Of a stretch of DNA of 32,776 nucleotides, positions 1 through 8,392 are shown one piece after another. Below the pieces are notes generated by a model. The model worked only from the letters and a program-made list of their open reading frames with translations, searched no databases and was not told the origin of the DNA. A program made the position numbers and the translations under genes. Origin of the DNA: an uncultured Planctomycetaceae bacterium (GTDB lineage: Bacteria > Planctomycetota > Planctomycetia > Planctomycetales > Planctomycetaceae); assembly GCA_913031625.1 (NCBI GenBank), contig CAJWGB010000038.1, forward strand, positions 1-32,776, given 5' to 3'. How positions within the stretch are numbered: position 1 is the first letter of the stretch; every line of letters begins with the position of its first letter.

Positions 1-2048
1 TGCCAATAGCGATTGACGGCCACGCGTGCGGTGAGTGGATTCTGAGAGGAGACCAGCCATTGGGCAAGGGTCATGCGATTGGCCTCTGCGTCGTCCGGAA
101 GTGCACCGAGGACAGCAGGGATTCCCGGAGTAACCTCCTGCTTTGACGGCTGATCATATTGACCTCGAGTTAACACAAACGTTTTGCGCCTCGGGTTCAT
201 CTCAGCCATGACCATGACGGTCGGAGCATCTCTTCGGACTGCTTCCAATTCTGCTTTAAGAGCTGTCAGCTTTGCCGCGGCTGGCGACTGCGGCGCGGTG
301 ACAATGCCGGCGCTGTCCCAGTGGACGTTTCCATCAAACTGGGTGAACGCCCAGCCGTTGATCTGTGACCCGGTTGGCAGCCCGACGGCAGTCGCCTCAA
401 CTTCAAGTCGCACCCACTTCCCTGTTTGGGGCAGTGCTCCCATCGGCAGTCGACTGGGTGACTTGTCGGCTCCCCAGTCAATGTGGTTCCCACCCCAGTA
501 GGCGCGGTGATTCCAGCCATTTGGGCCGAGCCATTGCAGCATGATCTCCTTTGGCGGGTTCTTCGGATCAAGGTAGACCCATGTGAACAGTTTTGTTTCG
601 TTACTGATTGTCAGTGGTTGCGCATTTTGAAAACCGTGCTGTCCCAGGCCGGTACTGGTTCGTTGCGAAGATTTCTTCCCGGAATGAACTGGATGGTCGC
701 CCTCACTCACGAACAGAAATTTCTGCGGGCCACTTCCGTTGCCGAACGGCTGGGCACCAGGCGGCAGTTCATCGTCAATCCAGAGTCGTTCCACAGGTTT
801 CGGCGGAGGGCTGGCTTCAGCGGACTTTAAAGCAACTTCCGCGGCAGCAATCTGGTGTTCCAGTTGAATGGTCTGTTCCCGCTGCAGGACTGAAGGTGCG
901 GAAAGGAACGGCTTGTCTTTGTCATTGTCACGATTTCCTACGTGCGCGGTTTCCGGCACGTTATTGAAAAACGCGTAGAACTGATAGAACTCCTGTTGTG
1001 TAACCGGTTCGTACTTGTGGTCGTGGCAGCGACCACAGCCCATCGTCAGACCGAGAAACACGGCGCTGGTTGTTTCCACGCGATCCACGACGGTCTCAAC
1101 ACGGTATTCTTCGTTGATCACTCCCCCTTCGCTTTGAATTGGGTGGTTGCGATTGAAACCAGTGGCTACCTGTTGAGCGATGGTTGGATCCGGCATCAGG
1201 TCTCCTGCGATCTGTTCGACGGTGAATCGGTCGAACGGCATGTTGTCGTTATAAGCTTTAATGACCCAATCGCGCCACGGCCACATTACGCGGCGTCGAT
1301 CGAGACTGTAGCCGTGCGAATCAGCGTAGCGGGCGGCGTCCAGCCATTCGGTGGCCATTCGCTCACCGTACCGTGGGGAGGCCAGCAAACGATCCACAAC
1401 GCGTTCGAACGCGTTGGGTGACTTGTCCGCTACGAACGCATCAATTTCAGCGAGCGTGGGGGGAAGGCCCGTCAGGTCAAAGGTGACTCGACGAATAAGG
1501 GCCGTCGTTGTTGCCCGGGATGCCGGCTGCAGTCCGATGCCTTCCAGGTTTGAAAGCACAAATCGATCAATCGGATTGCGGACCCAGTTTCTGTTGCTGA
1601 CATCAGGTAGTGACGGGCGCACGGGAGGAATAAATGACCAGTGTTCCTGCCAGTTAGCGCCCTCTTTAATCCATTGTTTCAGCAGACTGATTTCCTTACG
1701 ACTGAGTGTTCTTCCGGAGTCAGCAGGCGGCATTCGCTGGTCCGGGTCCTGATGCGAGATTCGCGCGATCAGTTCGCTTGCATCCGGATCGCCGACCTGC
1801 AGGACACTCGCAGTGGATGTGTGCTGGTCCAGTCTGAGGTCCGCTTCGCGAGTCGCTGAGTCCGGTCCGTGACAATGAAAACACCGGTCTGAGAGGATCG
1901 GCCGGATGTCTCGATTGAACTGCACCGCACTCTGCTGGGCTGACGCGTCCAATGACAGCAGGCAGGCCGCCGCCACCGTCAAACACAGAATTCGCGTTGA
2001 TAGTGAGAATCGTGTGTGATGCGAAGTGATGCCATCGTCGTCTGTCAT
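1..2048 (-). CDS. DUF1549/DUF1553 planctomycete cytochrome protein, 3' end beyond window
   Basis: Read on the minus strand, an ATG at 2048-2046 opens a frame that stays open to the window edge (682 codons), so the C-terminus is missing. A leader of about 37 residues with a hydrophobic core at about 20-33 precedes a haem-type CxxCH (C56, C59, H60, followed by GPD), the PSCyt1 signature. DUF1549 follows with the typical 'WSFIPPVRP' and 'NPIDRFVLSNLE' stretches, and a second CxxCH (C338, C341, H342, then DHKYEP) closes it. A segment at roughly residues 390-580 looks like an inserted beta-sandwich ('GDHPVHSGK', 'WAFTQFDGNVHWD'). The visible end ('LAQWLVSSQNPLTARVAVN') is the start of DUF1553. An AGGGG sits 7 bases before the ATG. 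These proteins are exported and widely found beside DUF1501 partners; their biochemical role is unproven, with electron transfer or carbohydrate oxidation suggested by the CxxCH sites. Confidence 0.9.
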   Translation of the reverse strand, partial: MTDDDGITSHHTRFSLSTRILCLTVAAACLLSLDASAQQSAVQFNRDIRPILSDRCFHCHGPDSATREADLRLDQHTSTASVLQVGDPDASELIARISHQDPDQRMPPADSGRTLSRKEISLLKQWIKEGANWQEHWSFIPPVRPSLPDVSNRNWVRNPIDRFVLSNLEGIGLQPASRATTTALIRRVTFDLTGLPPTLAEIDAFVADKSPNAFERVVDRLLASPRYGERMATEWLDAARYADSHGYSLDRRRVMWPWRDWVIKAYNDNMPFDRFTVEQIAGDLMPDPTIAQQVATGFNRNHPIQSEGGVINEEYRVETVVDRVETTSAVFLGLTMGCGRCHDHKYEPVTQQEFYQFYAFFNNVPETAHVGNRDNDKDKPFLSAPSVLQREQTIQLEHQIAAAEVALKSAEASPPPKPVERLWIDDELPPGAQPFGNGSGPQKFLFVSEGDHPVHSGKKSSQRTSTGLGQHGFQNAQPLTISNETKLFTWVYLDPKNPPKEIMLQWLGPNGWNHRAYWGGNHIDWGADKSPSRLPMGALPQTGKWVRLEVEATAVGLPTGSQINGWAFTQFDGNVHWDSAGIVTAPQSPAAAKLTALKAELEAVRRDAPTVMVMAEMNPRRKTFVLTRGQYDQPSKQEVTPGIPAVLGALPDDAEANRMTLAQWLVSSQNPLTARVAVNRYW

Positions 2049-2160
2049 TGGGTGCCCCTGGTGAAATGGGCTGAGTGCTGAGTCCGTATCTTTATTGTCC
2101 CCAGACAGGTGGTCTACGGCAATCGAAGGCATCTTCCATGCTGGCGGCGCTGCATTCGCG

Positions 2161-2676
2161 TTAGGCAGCCGCTTTCTGCTCAGCTGAATCAGAGTGGACG
2201 GACTGTGACGGCGGGAACAGGTTGAACCACAGCAGTACGATTCCTGTCAGCCACTGCAGGATGGTCAGCCAGAGATAGATCTGATGCGTCCCATAGAAGT
2301 CATCAGGATTCGAAACAGACTGAATTTCCGAGTCCAGCAACTGGTCGAGTTGCCTGTGGACAAGCATCAGAAGAGGAATAGACGTCAGCAGTGCCACCCA
2401 TGCCACGATCTGCGTACGAACGCGTGTTGTGAACACATTCCATCCTGACGCCAGCAGAACGATCGCAAGCAGCCCGTTCAACCAGTGAGTTACTGACTGC
2501 GTGACAAATCCCTGAGCGGTCGCGCCCAGAACGTCTGTGCCAACGGAAATGACAATGGCCGAGTAGAAGGTGAGTCCGCCCCACCATGTCGTCAGCAACA
2601 GGGATACGACGAATCGAGCAATCCGCGAGACACGGCGCGTATGGGGATTGGAATCAAGGGACGGACCTGCAGTCAT
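2161..2676 (-). CDS. Four-helix integral membrane protein, function unknown
   Basis: A 171-residue protein with four predicted membrane helices at about 20-44, 62-82, 89-113 and 132-153, a short charged N-terminus and a hydrophilic tail. The pattern of helix 1 ('TTWWGGLTFYSAIV') and the arrangement of short loops recall small TMEM205/DUF4149-like membrane proteins, but the match is by eye and weak. The loop between helices 3 and 4 holds 'NPDDFYGTHQIYLWL'. The ATG at 2676 is the only convincing start; a 'taagg' lies just upstream. It lies about 110 bases upstream of, and on the same strand as, the DUF1549 gene, so the two could be cotranscribed. No enzyme motif is visible and I give no function. 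Confidence 0.75.
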   Translation of the reverse strand: MTAGPSLDSNPHTRRVSRIARFVVSLLLTTWWGGLTFYSAIVISVGTDVLGATAQGFVTQSVTHWLNGLLAIVLLASGWNVFTTRVRTQIVAWVALLTSIPLLMLVHRQLDQLLDSEIQSVSNPDDFYGTHQIYLWLTILQWLTGIVLLWFNLFPPSQSVHSDSAEQKAAA

Positions 2677-3256
2677 GACATGGCCTTAGCGGACACTCGG
2701 CGAATGAGCATGGTAGTGAAGTCCATTTGGCTCAGAACGGCCTTTCACCACCCACGGAGTTGGAAGTCTGAAAACCAGAGCGGAGCGATGACTCTGGCCG
2801 GTCCGTCGTCCGAGCATGCGTGTGAAGATATCATCGTTAGGCCTGTTGTCTCAGGCTGTTTTGGTCAGATCGTTTCGGATCAGATAATTGGGAGGGCGAA
2901 TCTCTCGATGAGCCGTGTTTTCAAGATTTATTTTGGCTCGGCAGGAGCCTCTCACTCCCCAGGTCAGCAATTGATCCGCAGAACGCTGCCAAAAACTGAC
3001 TTTGCAGAATGCAATTCTGGTGTGAACAGTTCCTCAAATCGTGCCTTTGAGACGAATGCTGGCACGAAACCTGCATATGTCACGCACTGGTTAATTCTGT
3101 TTTGCCGAGATGTTGCCTTGATGAAACACTGCGAAAAGCTGAGAAAAGGTCTGCAGTGATCGCAAAGAATGTGTGAATCCCGCTGGATTTGAATTGATGT
3201 TTTCCTGCGGAACGTCGTATTCTTTGAAGAGATTCCGTACTGGTCCGGTTCATTTG
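2677..3256. other. 580-base gene-poor divergent intergenic region
   Basis: This stretch lies between the divergently read membrane protein and the first Cys/His-rich protein gene, so it must hold both promoters. I see no convincing -35/-10 pair. A perfect 6-3-6 inverted repeat, CAGAAT-GCA-ATTCTG, lies at 3005-3019 and could be an operator half-site pair. A plus-strand open frame covering 2641-3159 has no start signal, no hydrophobic or domain pattern and overlaps the start of the neighbouring gene, so I do not call it. Confidence 0.5.
3005..3019. promoter_or_regulatory. Short perfect inverted repeat, possible operator
   Basis: CAGAAT and ATTCTG are separated by GCA, about 240 bases before the likely start of the Cys/His-rich protein gene. 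Size and symmetry would fit a dimeric regulator site, but no regulator is encoded nearby and a 6-base repeat can arise by chance. Confidence 0.2.
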
Positions 3257-3661
3257 ATGATCGATTCTTCATCAAAATCAGTCTTTCGACTCGCCCGCGT
3301 GGCGGCCCTGCTTAGTCTGGCCGTCGTGGTGTTTGGCGAGACGATGCACCTGTACGAGGAGTGCGACTGTTGCGAAACGCTCTGCTCCGTTGAGCAGGAA
3401 TCGGTTACTTCATGTCCGTTTGGCTGTGAGCATCACGGCACCGAAACGCCGGAGAATTCTGAATCCGGCCATCAGTCAGGTCATGATGAGGAATCCTGTT
3501 CCATCTGCTTCCTGCTGGGCCAGACGCCGCAGGAAACTTCAATTGTTGAAGTTCCGTCCCTCGACGATTCCTGTTCAGAGGCGTTTGTCGTGGCTTCGGA
3601 ATCCACGCACGCGGCTACGCTTCTCGCGCCCGTTTCTCGCGGACCTCCGTCCATAGGCTGA
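3257..3661 (+). CDS. Small Cys/His-rich exported protein (DUF2946-like)
   Basis: A 134-residue protein if read from the ATG at 3257, which puts a signal-like helix (about residues 11-27, 'LARVAALLSLAVVVF') at the N-terminus. In-frame starts at 3173 and 3197 are possible but add only hydrophilic residues. The mature part is rich in Cys, His and acidic residues: 'CDCCETLC', 'CPFGCEHH', then 'GHDEESCSICFLLG', and it ends in 'SRGPPSIG'. The C-x-x-C near 'HDEESC' and the terminal RGPP resemble small DUF2946-type proteins, some of which are found near copper-uptake genes; this assignment is by pattern only. The same three elements recur in the protein at 13215-13589. Metal binding in the periplasm is a reasonable inference, not shown. 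It is the first gene of the plus-strand run, 127 bases before DUF58. Confidence 0.7.
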   Translation: MIDSSSKSVFRLARVAALLSLAVVVFGETMHLYEECDCCETLCSVEQESVTSCPFGCEHHGTETPENSESGHQSGHDEESCSICFLLGQTPQETSIVEVPSLDDSCSEAFVVASESTHAATLLAPVSRGPPSIG

Positions 3662-3788
3662 CGATTCCCGCTAACGTGCCGAGCCTCAATGAAGGGTTCG
3701 TGCACTAACGTGCTGTTGAGCACAAAGCACTCGCTGGGAGACGCATTGCGTTTCCACGTTTCAGGTGCTTGTCTGACGCGAGAACTTG

Positions 3789-5006
3789 ATGTCTTCTGAT
3801 CACACTCTGCCTTCACAGGGTGGGATTACGCTTCTTGAAAAGGCGAATTCTGCCCTGTCCACGGACTTCTGTCCCTGGGCGAACAAATACGTCTACTGGC
3901 TGAAGAACCCTGTGACGATCCTGTCTCTTGCGATTGTCGGATCGGTTCTGTGTGGGGTGTTTCTAAACCCCCTGGTCTTTCTGATTACCGGCCTGCTGGT
4001 GCTTGTCACGGGAGTCGGAGTTGTGCTGCCGTGGATTGCGGTCCGTGGGATTACCTGTCAGGTCTTCTTTGATATTCCTCGCACACAGGTAGGCGCAGCA
4101 GCACGAGTGCGTCTGAGAGTCACTAACAAATGGCCAATTCCGGTCTGGGGCCTGTCTTTGATCCGCGGGTTTGCACTGAACACAGGAGCGGACGGAGATG
4201 AAGGCGTTGCTTTGGCACGAGTTCCTGGCTGGTCAACAGTCGAATATTCGTGGGCGTTTACTCCTCGCCGTCGCGGTCTGTATCCCAATGAAACTGCCAC
4301 TGTGGAAACAGGATTTCCATTTGGGCTGATACGTGCACAGAAGGAGGCGACGGTTGAAGGCAGCCTGATCGTCTGGCCCGAATGTGTTCGACTGGATGGC
4401 ATGCCGGATACGTCCGAGTCGCAGAACACTGAAGAGCAGTTGTCGGACCGTCGCACGGGCGACTTTGGAGACATGATGGGAACTCGTCCGTTTCGACCGG
4501 GTGATTCTCTTCGCCGAGTCCACTGGGCTCAGACTGCACGTCAGCAGACCATGATTGTGACGGAGCGGCAGGCTCCCGCTCTCACGTCAGTCAGAGTTGT
4601 GCTCGATGTTGCAGCAGACTCCTTTGAGTTCGAATTCAGTGATTCAGTTTTTGAATTATGCGTCTCTACTGCGGCAAGTGTCTGTGACTCACTGCATCGC
4701 CAGCATTCCCGTGTTGAACTGATCCTCGGGCGCGACGTATACGTGGCTGGTGACTCTTCAGTTGCGTTTCACCGACTGATGGATGCCGTCGCGGTTGCTG
4801 ATCGCACGGCCGATCAATGGCGTCAGCCTCCTTCTCGAACTCAGTTTGAGATTCGAGTGACCACTGCTGCCGGAGCGATTGCCGGGTGTCCGCGGCAGGT
4901 TGTCGTTGGAGAGGATTCGCCGTCTGCGTGGATTACCGTTCGTAACCCGCAGGACCTGCGAGAGCGATTTCCCGGTGAGTGGAGGAGACTCTGTCATGCC
5001 TCCTGA
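3789..5006 (+). CDS. DUF58 domain membrane protein
   Basis: A 405-residue protein. Two adjacent membrane helices lie at about 42-60 and 62-82, followed by a beta-rich domain ('LRVTNKWPIPVWGLSL', 'FTPRRRGLYPNETATVETGFPFGL') and the diagnostic DUF58 block at about 233-258 with 'RPFRPGDSLRRVHWAQTAR'. The C-terminal third is the von-Willebrand-A-like fold normal for the family. DUF58 proteins are almost always encoded with a MoxR AAA+ ATPase and a transglutaminase-like membrane protein, as here, although the usual order is MoxR first. MoxR systems are thought to act as chaperones in maturation of envelope or metal-dependent complexes. The ATG at 3789 was taken instead of the in-frame TTG at 3786. 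Its 3' end overlaps the next gene by 11 bases. Confidence 0.93.
   Translation: MSSDHTLPSQGGITLLEKANSALSTDFCPWANKYVYWLKNPVTILSLAIVGSVLCGVFLNPLVFLITGLLVLVTGVGVVLPWIAVRGITCQVFFDIPRTQVGAAARVRLRVTNKWPIPVWGLSLIRGFALNTGADGDEGVALARVPGWSTVEYSWAFTPRRRGLYPNETATVETGFPFGLIRAQKEATVEGSLIVWPECVRLDGMPDTSESQNTEEQLSDRRTGDFGDMMGTRPFRPGDSLRRVHWAQTARQQTMIVTERQAPALTSVRVVLDVAADSFEFEFSDSVFELCVSTAASVCDSLHRQHSRVELILGRDVYVAGDSSVAFHRLMDAVAVADRTADQWRQPPSRTQFEIRVTTAAGAIAGCPRQVVVGEDSPSAWITVRNPQDLRERFPGEWRRLCHAS
4981..4987 (+). promoter_or_regulatory. Ribosome binding site fixing the transglutaminase-like start
   Basis: GGAGGAG lies 8 bases before the ATG at 4996, inside the end of the DUF58 gene. It selects 4996 over the upstream in-frame start at 4879, which would overlap DUF58 by 128 bases and add 39 residues with no membrane or domain character. 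Confidence 0.8.
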
Positions 5007-7401
5007 ACTGACCATGGGACGTCGTGTTGACGCTCCGAAGAGACAGTCGCCTTCGACCAGTGATTCAGAGTCTCAGGTGTCCAGTCTGCGGTTGCACGTC
5101 ACGTGTGTTGTGATGGCATTGATCGCTGCATTCATCTTCACTCTGACAGAGCATGATGATCATGAACACTCCCTGTGGTGTGCGTTCGAGATCGCGATTC
5201 AGACTCTTCTGGTAATCGTGGCGACCTGCTACTTCCGGATGCGAATCAGGCTCCTTCATGAATCGTCGGTGATCATGCCAATCCTGGTGATGGTTGCCTG
5301 CTTCAGCCTTGTCTGCGAGCCGTTCCAGAGAATGGTGTTTGAGACCGGGCATTCCTTTGAAATGTTGGTGATGCACAGCCAGTGCAATCTCATGCTCGCG
5401 CTGGCGGTGTGCGGCTTTCGACTCAGTTTTCAGCGTCTGGCGGCAATCATCGCTGTCTTTACGACGATCTTCTGCTGCACGATTTCCAGTGCGTCAGGTC
5501 TGATTCCACTCACGATCATTTTTGCAGTCTCCACAATTGTCTGGCTGGTTGCTTCTTGGTGGGAGACAGTCGATCGCCGAGTCCTGCAGACAACTCGTCG
5601 TGGATTTCCCGTACGTCTGCTTCTGACGGGGGGGGCAATTCCATTACTGGCACTGTTGGCGGCGAATGCTTTCGGCGCGAATCAGGTGACGACTGCGCTC
5701 AGTGGTTTCATGCCTAGTTCCGGGGGAACCGGAGAACACAGCCCCTATGCTCGAGGTGGTGTACGGGACGGAGAAGCCCTGATCGCTGGCAACGAAAACA
5801 TCAAGAGTTTCGCGCCCATCGATGACGCGCCATTTCTGGATAGCGAACTGCCCAGTCTTTACGACGTGTTCAACGACACATTCGACGACCCTGTCAAGAA
5901 GATCAAGCATCAGGAGCGAGCCGTATCACTGCCGGCCGACCTCATGAAACACATTCATCAGATCATGGCCGAAGCGAAAAAGGCGGGGCGTGAATTCGAT
6001 CTGCTGCGAAGCCGGAAGCAGGGAGACAAGAGCAGGATCCGTGATCTGGATACCCACGCGTTGTTCTATGTTGCCGGGCGCACTCCCGTGCATCTGAAGA
6101 TGGAGGTGTTTCAGCTGTTTGATGGTCGTAAGTGGACAGCAGATGTCGGGGAGTGGACTCAGCGGCTGCCAATGAAGGAAACGGATGGCCGCCACTGGTT
6201 GAACATTCCTCAGCCCGGCAAGGGGTTCGGAATGTTCTCCGGGACCGCGACTCACAGTATCAAGGTGGCAAATCTGGACGGTAACGTCATTCCAACTCCG
6301 GCCCATCCGGTGGGGGTCAGTATTGATCTGGTTGATGTGGAAGACATGTATCGGGTGTACAGCAACGGTCTGGTGACCCTGAATCGCAAATCCGTCCCCA
6401 CGATGACACCCATCAGTTTTGTCTCACGATGCGTTGATCGATCTGCACTGCGGGACAACGACAGGATTTCAATTCTGAAGCGGACGCAGATGCGGTCCAT
6501 TGATGACCTGTATACGTATATGCCGGATGCCGATGAGGCTGACCGAATAAGGCGACTCACCGAGCGATGCGTGGCGGGGATTCCACGTGGCTGGCGGCAG
6601 ATCGAGGCCATCGAGCAGTTTCTGAGGACAAATTACAAGCTTGACCGGGACTCGCTGTTGTCTGAGGAAGAGACCCAGGCGATTTCAACATTTCTCTTCG
6701 AGACCAAACGAGGGCCCGAATACCTGTTCGCCAGCTCTGCCGTCATGATGCTGCGATCTCTTGGGTACCGGGCGAGGCTGGTAAGCGGATTCTATGCACG
6801 CCCCGAACGATACGATGTTAAGAATCGCCACACAGCAGTCCTCGCAAAGGATGCTCACTTCTGGTGCGAAGTAACTCTTGGAGCTGGAGCATGGCTGACT
6901 GTGGAGCCGTCCCCCGGTTACGAGATTTTGCCACCTCCTCCAGGAATCTGGGAGCAGCTGAGTGAGTTGCTCGCACTGGTGTGGGGGTTCGTAGTCCGAA
7001 ATGCCATTGCTCTGACGCTCTTCTCAGTTGGGGGCATTTTTTGTTTTCTCTGGCGACGATCGATTCAGGATCGGCTGCTGACGCTCCGCTGGCGGATGGC
7101 CTTTCGCCGAAAAGCCAACAGGCGAGCAGTGCATCTTGCGGTGCTTGTGGAGCATCGCCTGAGACTTGCGGGACTGGAAAAGGAAGCCGGAACCACTTTG
7201 CGACGCTGGTCCTCGAAAGCAGTCTTCGGGCCGGTGCGCGACAGGCTGAAACGCGTTGCTGAAATCGCAGATCAAGCCATGTATCAGTCCGACGATGTGT
7301 CGGTAGACGACCGCGAGTTGAATGAACTGGCGCAGGCACTCAGTTACAGACAACTGAAGCGACTCCCGTCCTCGGCCGGCAACGTATCGCAGATTGCATA
7401 G
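4996..7401 (+). CDS. Transglutaminase-like membrane protein, catalytic Cys and Asp replaced
   Basis: An 801-residue protein from the ATG at 4996. About six N-terminal membrane helices occupy roughly residues 25-220. A long extracytoplasmic region follows, then a transglutaminase-like core at about 530-640, a further helix at about 665-690 and a charged cytoplasmic tail like DUF4129. The core keeps the fold landmarks ('LFASSAVMMLRSLGYRARLVSGF', shown here in part; 'HFWCEV'; 'TVEPSPGYE'). Aligned by eye to active transglutaminases, the Cys of 'GxCxxFA' is Glu575, the His is kept (H621) and the Asp of 'DPTP' is Glu637. It therefore looks unable to do thiol-based transglutaminase or protease chemistry and may be a binding or scaffold domain. 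Its position between DUF58 and MoxR is the standard partner arrangement. Confidence 0.9.
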   Translation: MPPELTMGRRVDAPKRQSPSTSDSESQVSSLRLHVTCVVMALIAAFIFTLTEHDDHEHSLWCAFEIAIQTLLVIVATCYFRMRIRLLHESSVIMPILVMVACFSLVCEPFQRMVFETGHSFEMLVMHSQCNLMLALAVCGFRLSFQRLAAIIAVFTTIFCCTISSASGLIPLTIIFAVSTIVWLVASWWETVDRRVLQTTRRGFPVRLLLTGGAIPLLALLAANAFGANQVTTALSGFMPSSGGTGEHSPYARGGVRDGEALIAGNENIKSFAPIDDAPFLDSELPSLYDVFNDTFDDPVKKIKHQERAVSLPADLMKHIHQIMAEAKKAGREFDLLRSRKQGDKSRIRDLDTHALFYVAGRTPVHLKMEVFQLFDGRKWTADVGEWTQRLPMKETDGRHWLNIPQPGKGFGMFSGTATHSIKVANLDGNVIPTPAHPVGVSIDLVDVEDMYRVYSNGLVTLNRKSVPTMTPISFVSRCVDRSALRDNDRISILKRTQMRSIDDLYTYMPDADEADRIRRLTERCVAGIPRGWRQIEAIEQFLRTNYKLDRDSLLSEEETQAISTFLFETKRGPEYLFASSAVMMLRSLGYRARLVSGFYARPERYDVKNRHTAVLAKDAHFWCEVTLGAGAWLTVEPSPGYEILPPPPGIWEQLSELLALVWGFVVRNAIALTLFSVGGIFCFLWRRSIQDRLLTLRWRMAFRRKANRRAVHLAVLVEHRLRLAGLEKEAGTTLRRWSSKAVFGPVRDRLKRVAEIADQAMYQSDDVSVDDRELNELAQALSYRQLKRLPSSAGNVSQIA

Positions 7402-7420
7402 TGAAAGGTGTTGGAAAAAA

Positions 7421-8392
7421 ATGTCGACGTTAGTGACTGAATCCGGGACAGCCGAGCAGCACCTCGCTGCTGCGGACAGTATCCGGAACCGACTGAATGC
7501 TGCTCTTAAGGGGAAGCAGGATGTCGTGGAAATGGTGCTCGTCTGTCTGCTGTCGCGGGGACATCTGCTGCTTGAGGACAAACCGGGACTGGGGAAGACG
7601 ACTCTGGCAAAAGCACTCGCGAGCGCCATCGGCGGAGATTTTGCTCGCGCCCAGTGCACTCCTGACCTTCTTCCAAGTGACATCACGGGATTCAATATCT
7701 TCAATCAGAAGACTCATGAGTTTGAGTTTCGCAGCGGCCCCGTTTTTGCGGATGTTCTGCTTGCTGATGAGATCAATCGTGCAACACCCAGAACACAGAG
7801 CGCTCTGCTGGAGGCCATGGCAGAGCGGCAGGTGACGGTCGACACACAGCGATTTGATCTGAGCCGTCAGTTCTTTGTGATCGCCACTCAGAACCCTGTT
7901 GACCAACACGGTACGTATCCACTGCCGGAAGCACAGCTGGACCGCTTCGCAATGAAGCTGAGTGTTGGGTACCCGGCTCCGGACGATGAAATTCGCATGC
8001 TTCAGGAGGCGGTGGGAACGATCGAGGATGATACCAGCCGTGATTCCCCGGCCCTGCAGGAGGGGCAGCTGCAGGAAATGCAGGAGGCTGTCTCACGAGT
8101 GTCCGTTGCGGAAACAGTTCAGGACTATCTCGTCCGCATCGCAACCGAAACACGCAAACACATCAGCATCAATCTGGGCCTGAGCCCTCGTGGCCTGTTG
8201 ACCCTGCAGCGGGCTGCTCAGGCGCAGGCGTTCCTGGGGCGTCGAGAGTTTGTCACCCCGGATGATGTGCTGGATGTCGTCTTTCCAGTCCTCAGTGTTC
8301 GACTGGGGCTCGAGATTGAAGAAGCTAATCGTGTCGTTCAGGAAGTCCTGGATGCTGTGCCCGTCCCGGACTACTCGGAGAAGAAGAAATGA
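7421..8392 (+). CDS. MoxR-family AAA+ ATPase
   Basis: A 323-residue cytoplasmic ATPase, normal length for the family. The Walker A is 'EDKPGLGKTT' (residues 52-61, K59), the Walker B 'DVLLADE' (about 111-117) followed by 'INRATPRTQSALLEAM', and the sensor 1 and arginine region reads 'ATQNPVDQHGTYPLPEAQ' then 'LDRF'. The C-terminal lid contains 'LGLSPRGLLTLQRAAQAQA'. The ATG at 7421 is preceded by AAAGGTG; the TTG at 7394 lies inside the previous gene and was rejected. MoxR ATPases are proposed chaperones working with DUF58/VWA-type proteins to assemble or load cofactors into partner proteins. The stop overlaps the next start in an ATGA, so the next lipoprotein is translationally coupled, an unusual partner for MoxR. 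Confidence 0.96.
   Translation: MSTLVTESGTAEQHLAAADSIRNRLNAALKGKQDVVEMVLVCLLSRGHLLLEDKPGLGKTTLAKALASAIGGDFARAQCTPDLLPSDITGFNIFNQKTHEFEFRSGPVFADVLLADEINRATPRTQSALLEAMAERQVTVDTQRFDLSRQFFVIATQNPVDQHGTYPLPEAQLDRFAMKLSVGYPAPDDEIRMLQEAVGTIEDDTSRDSPALQEGQLQEMQEAVSRVSVAETVQDYLVRIATETRKHISINLGLSPRGLLTLQRAAQAQAFLGRREFVTPDDVLDVVFPVLSVRLGLEIEEANRVVQEVLDAVPVPDYSEKKK

Noticed and set aside
942-1752. Two plus-strand open frames of 133-159 codons
   Set aside because: They lie antisense to the DUF1549/DUF1553 gene, whose own frame is unbroken and has clear CxxCH and family motifs.
2641-3159. 172-residue plus-strand open frame in the divergent intergenic region
   Set aside because: It overlaps the start of the minus-strand membrane protein, has no RBS, no signal or domain pattern, and no sensible codon use.
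3710-3723. GTGCT-GTTG-AGCAC hairpin before DUF58
   Set aside because: Only a 5-base stem with no T-tract; too weak to call a terminator or riboswitch.
6818-7704. Minus-strand open frames of 173 and 226 codons
   Set aside because: Antisense to the transglutaminase-like and MoxR genes; low-complexity Arg/Ser/Pro composition typical of shadow frames in GC-rich coding DNA.
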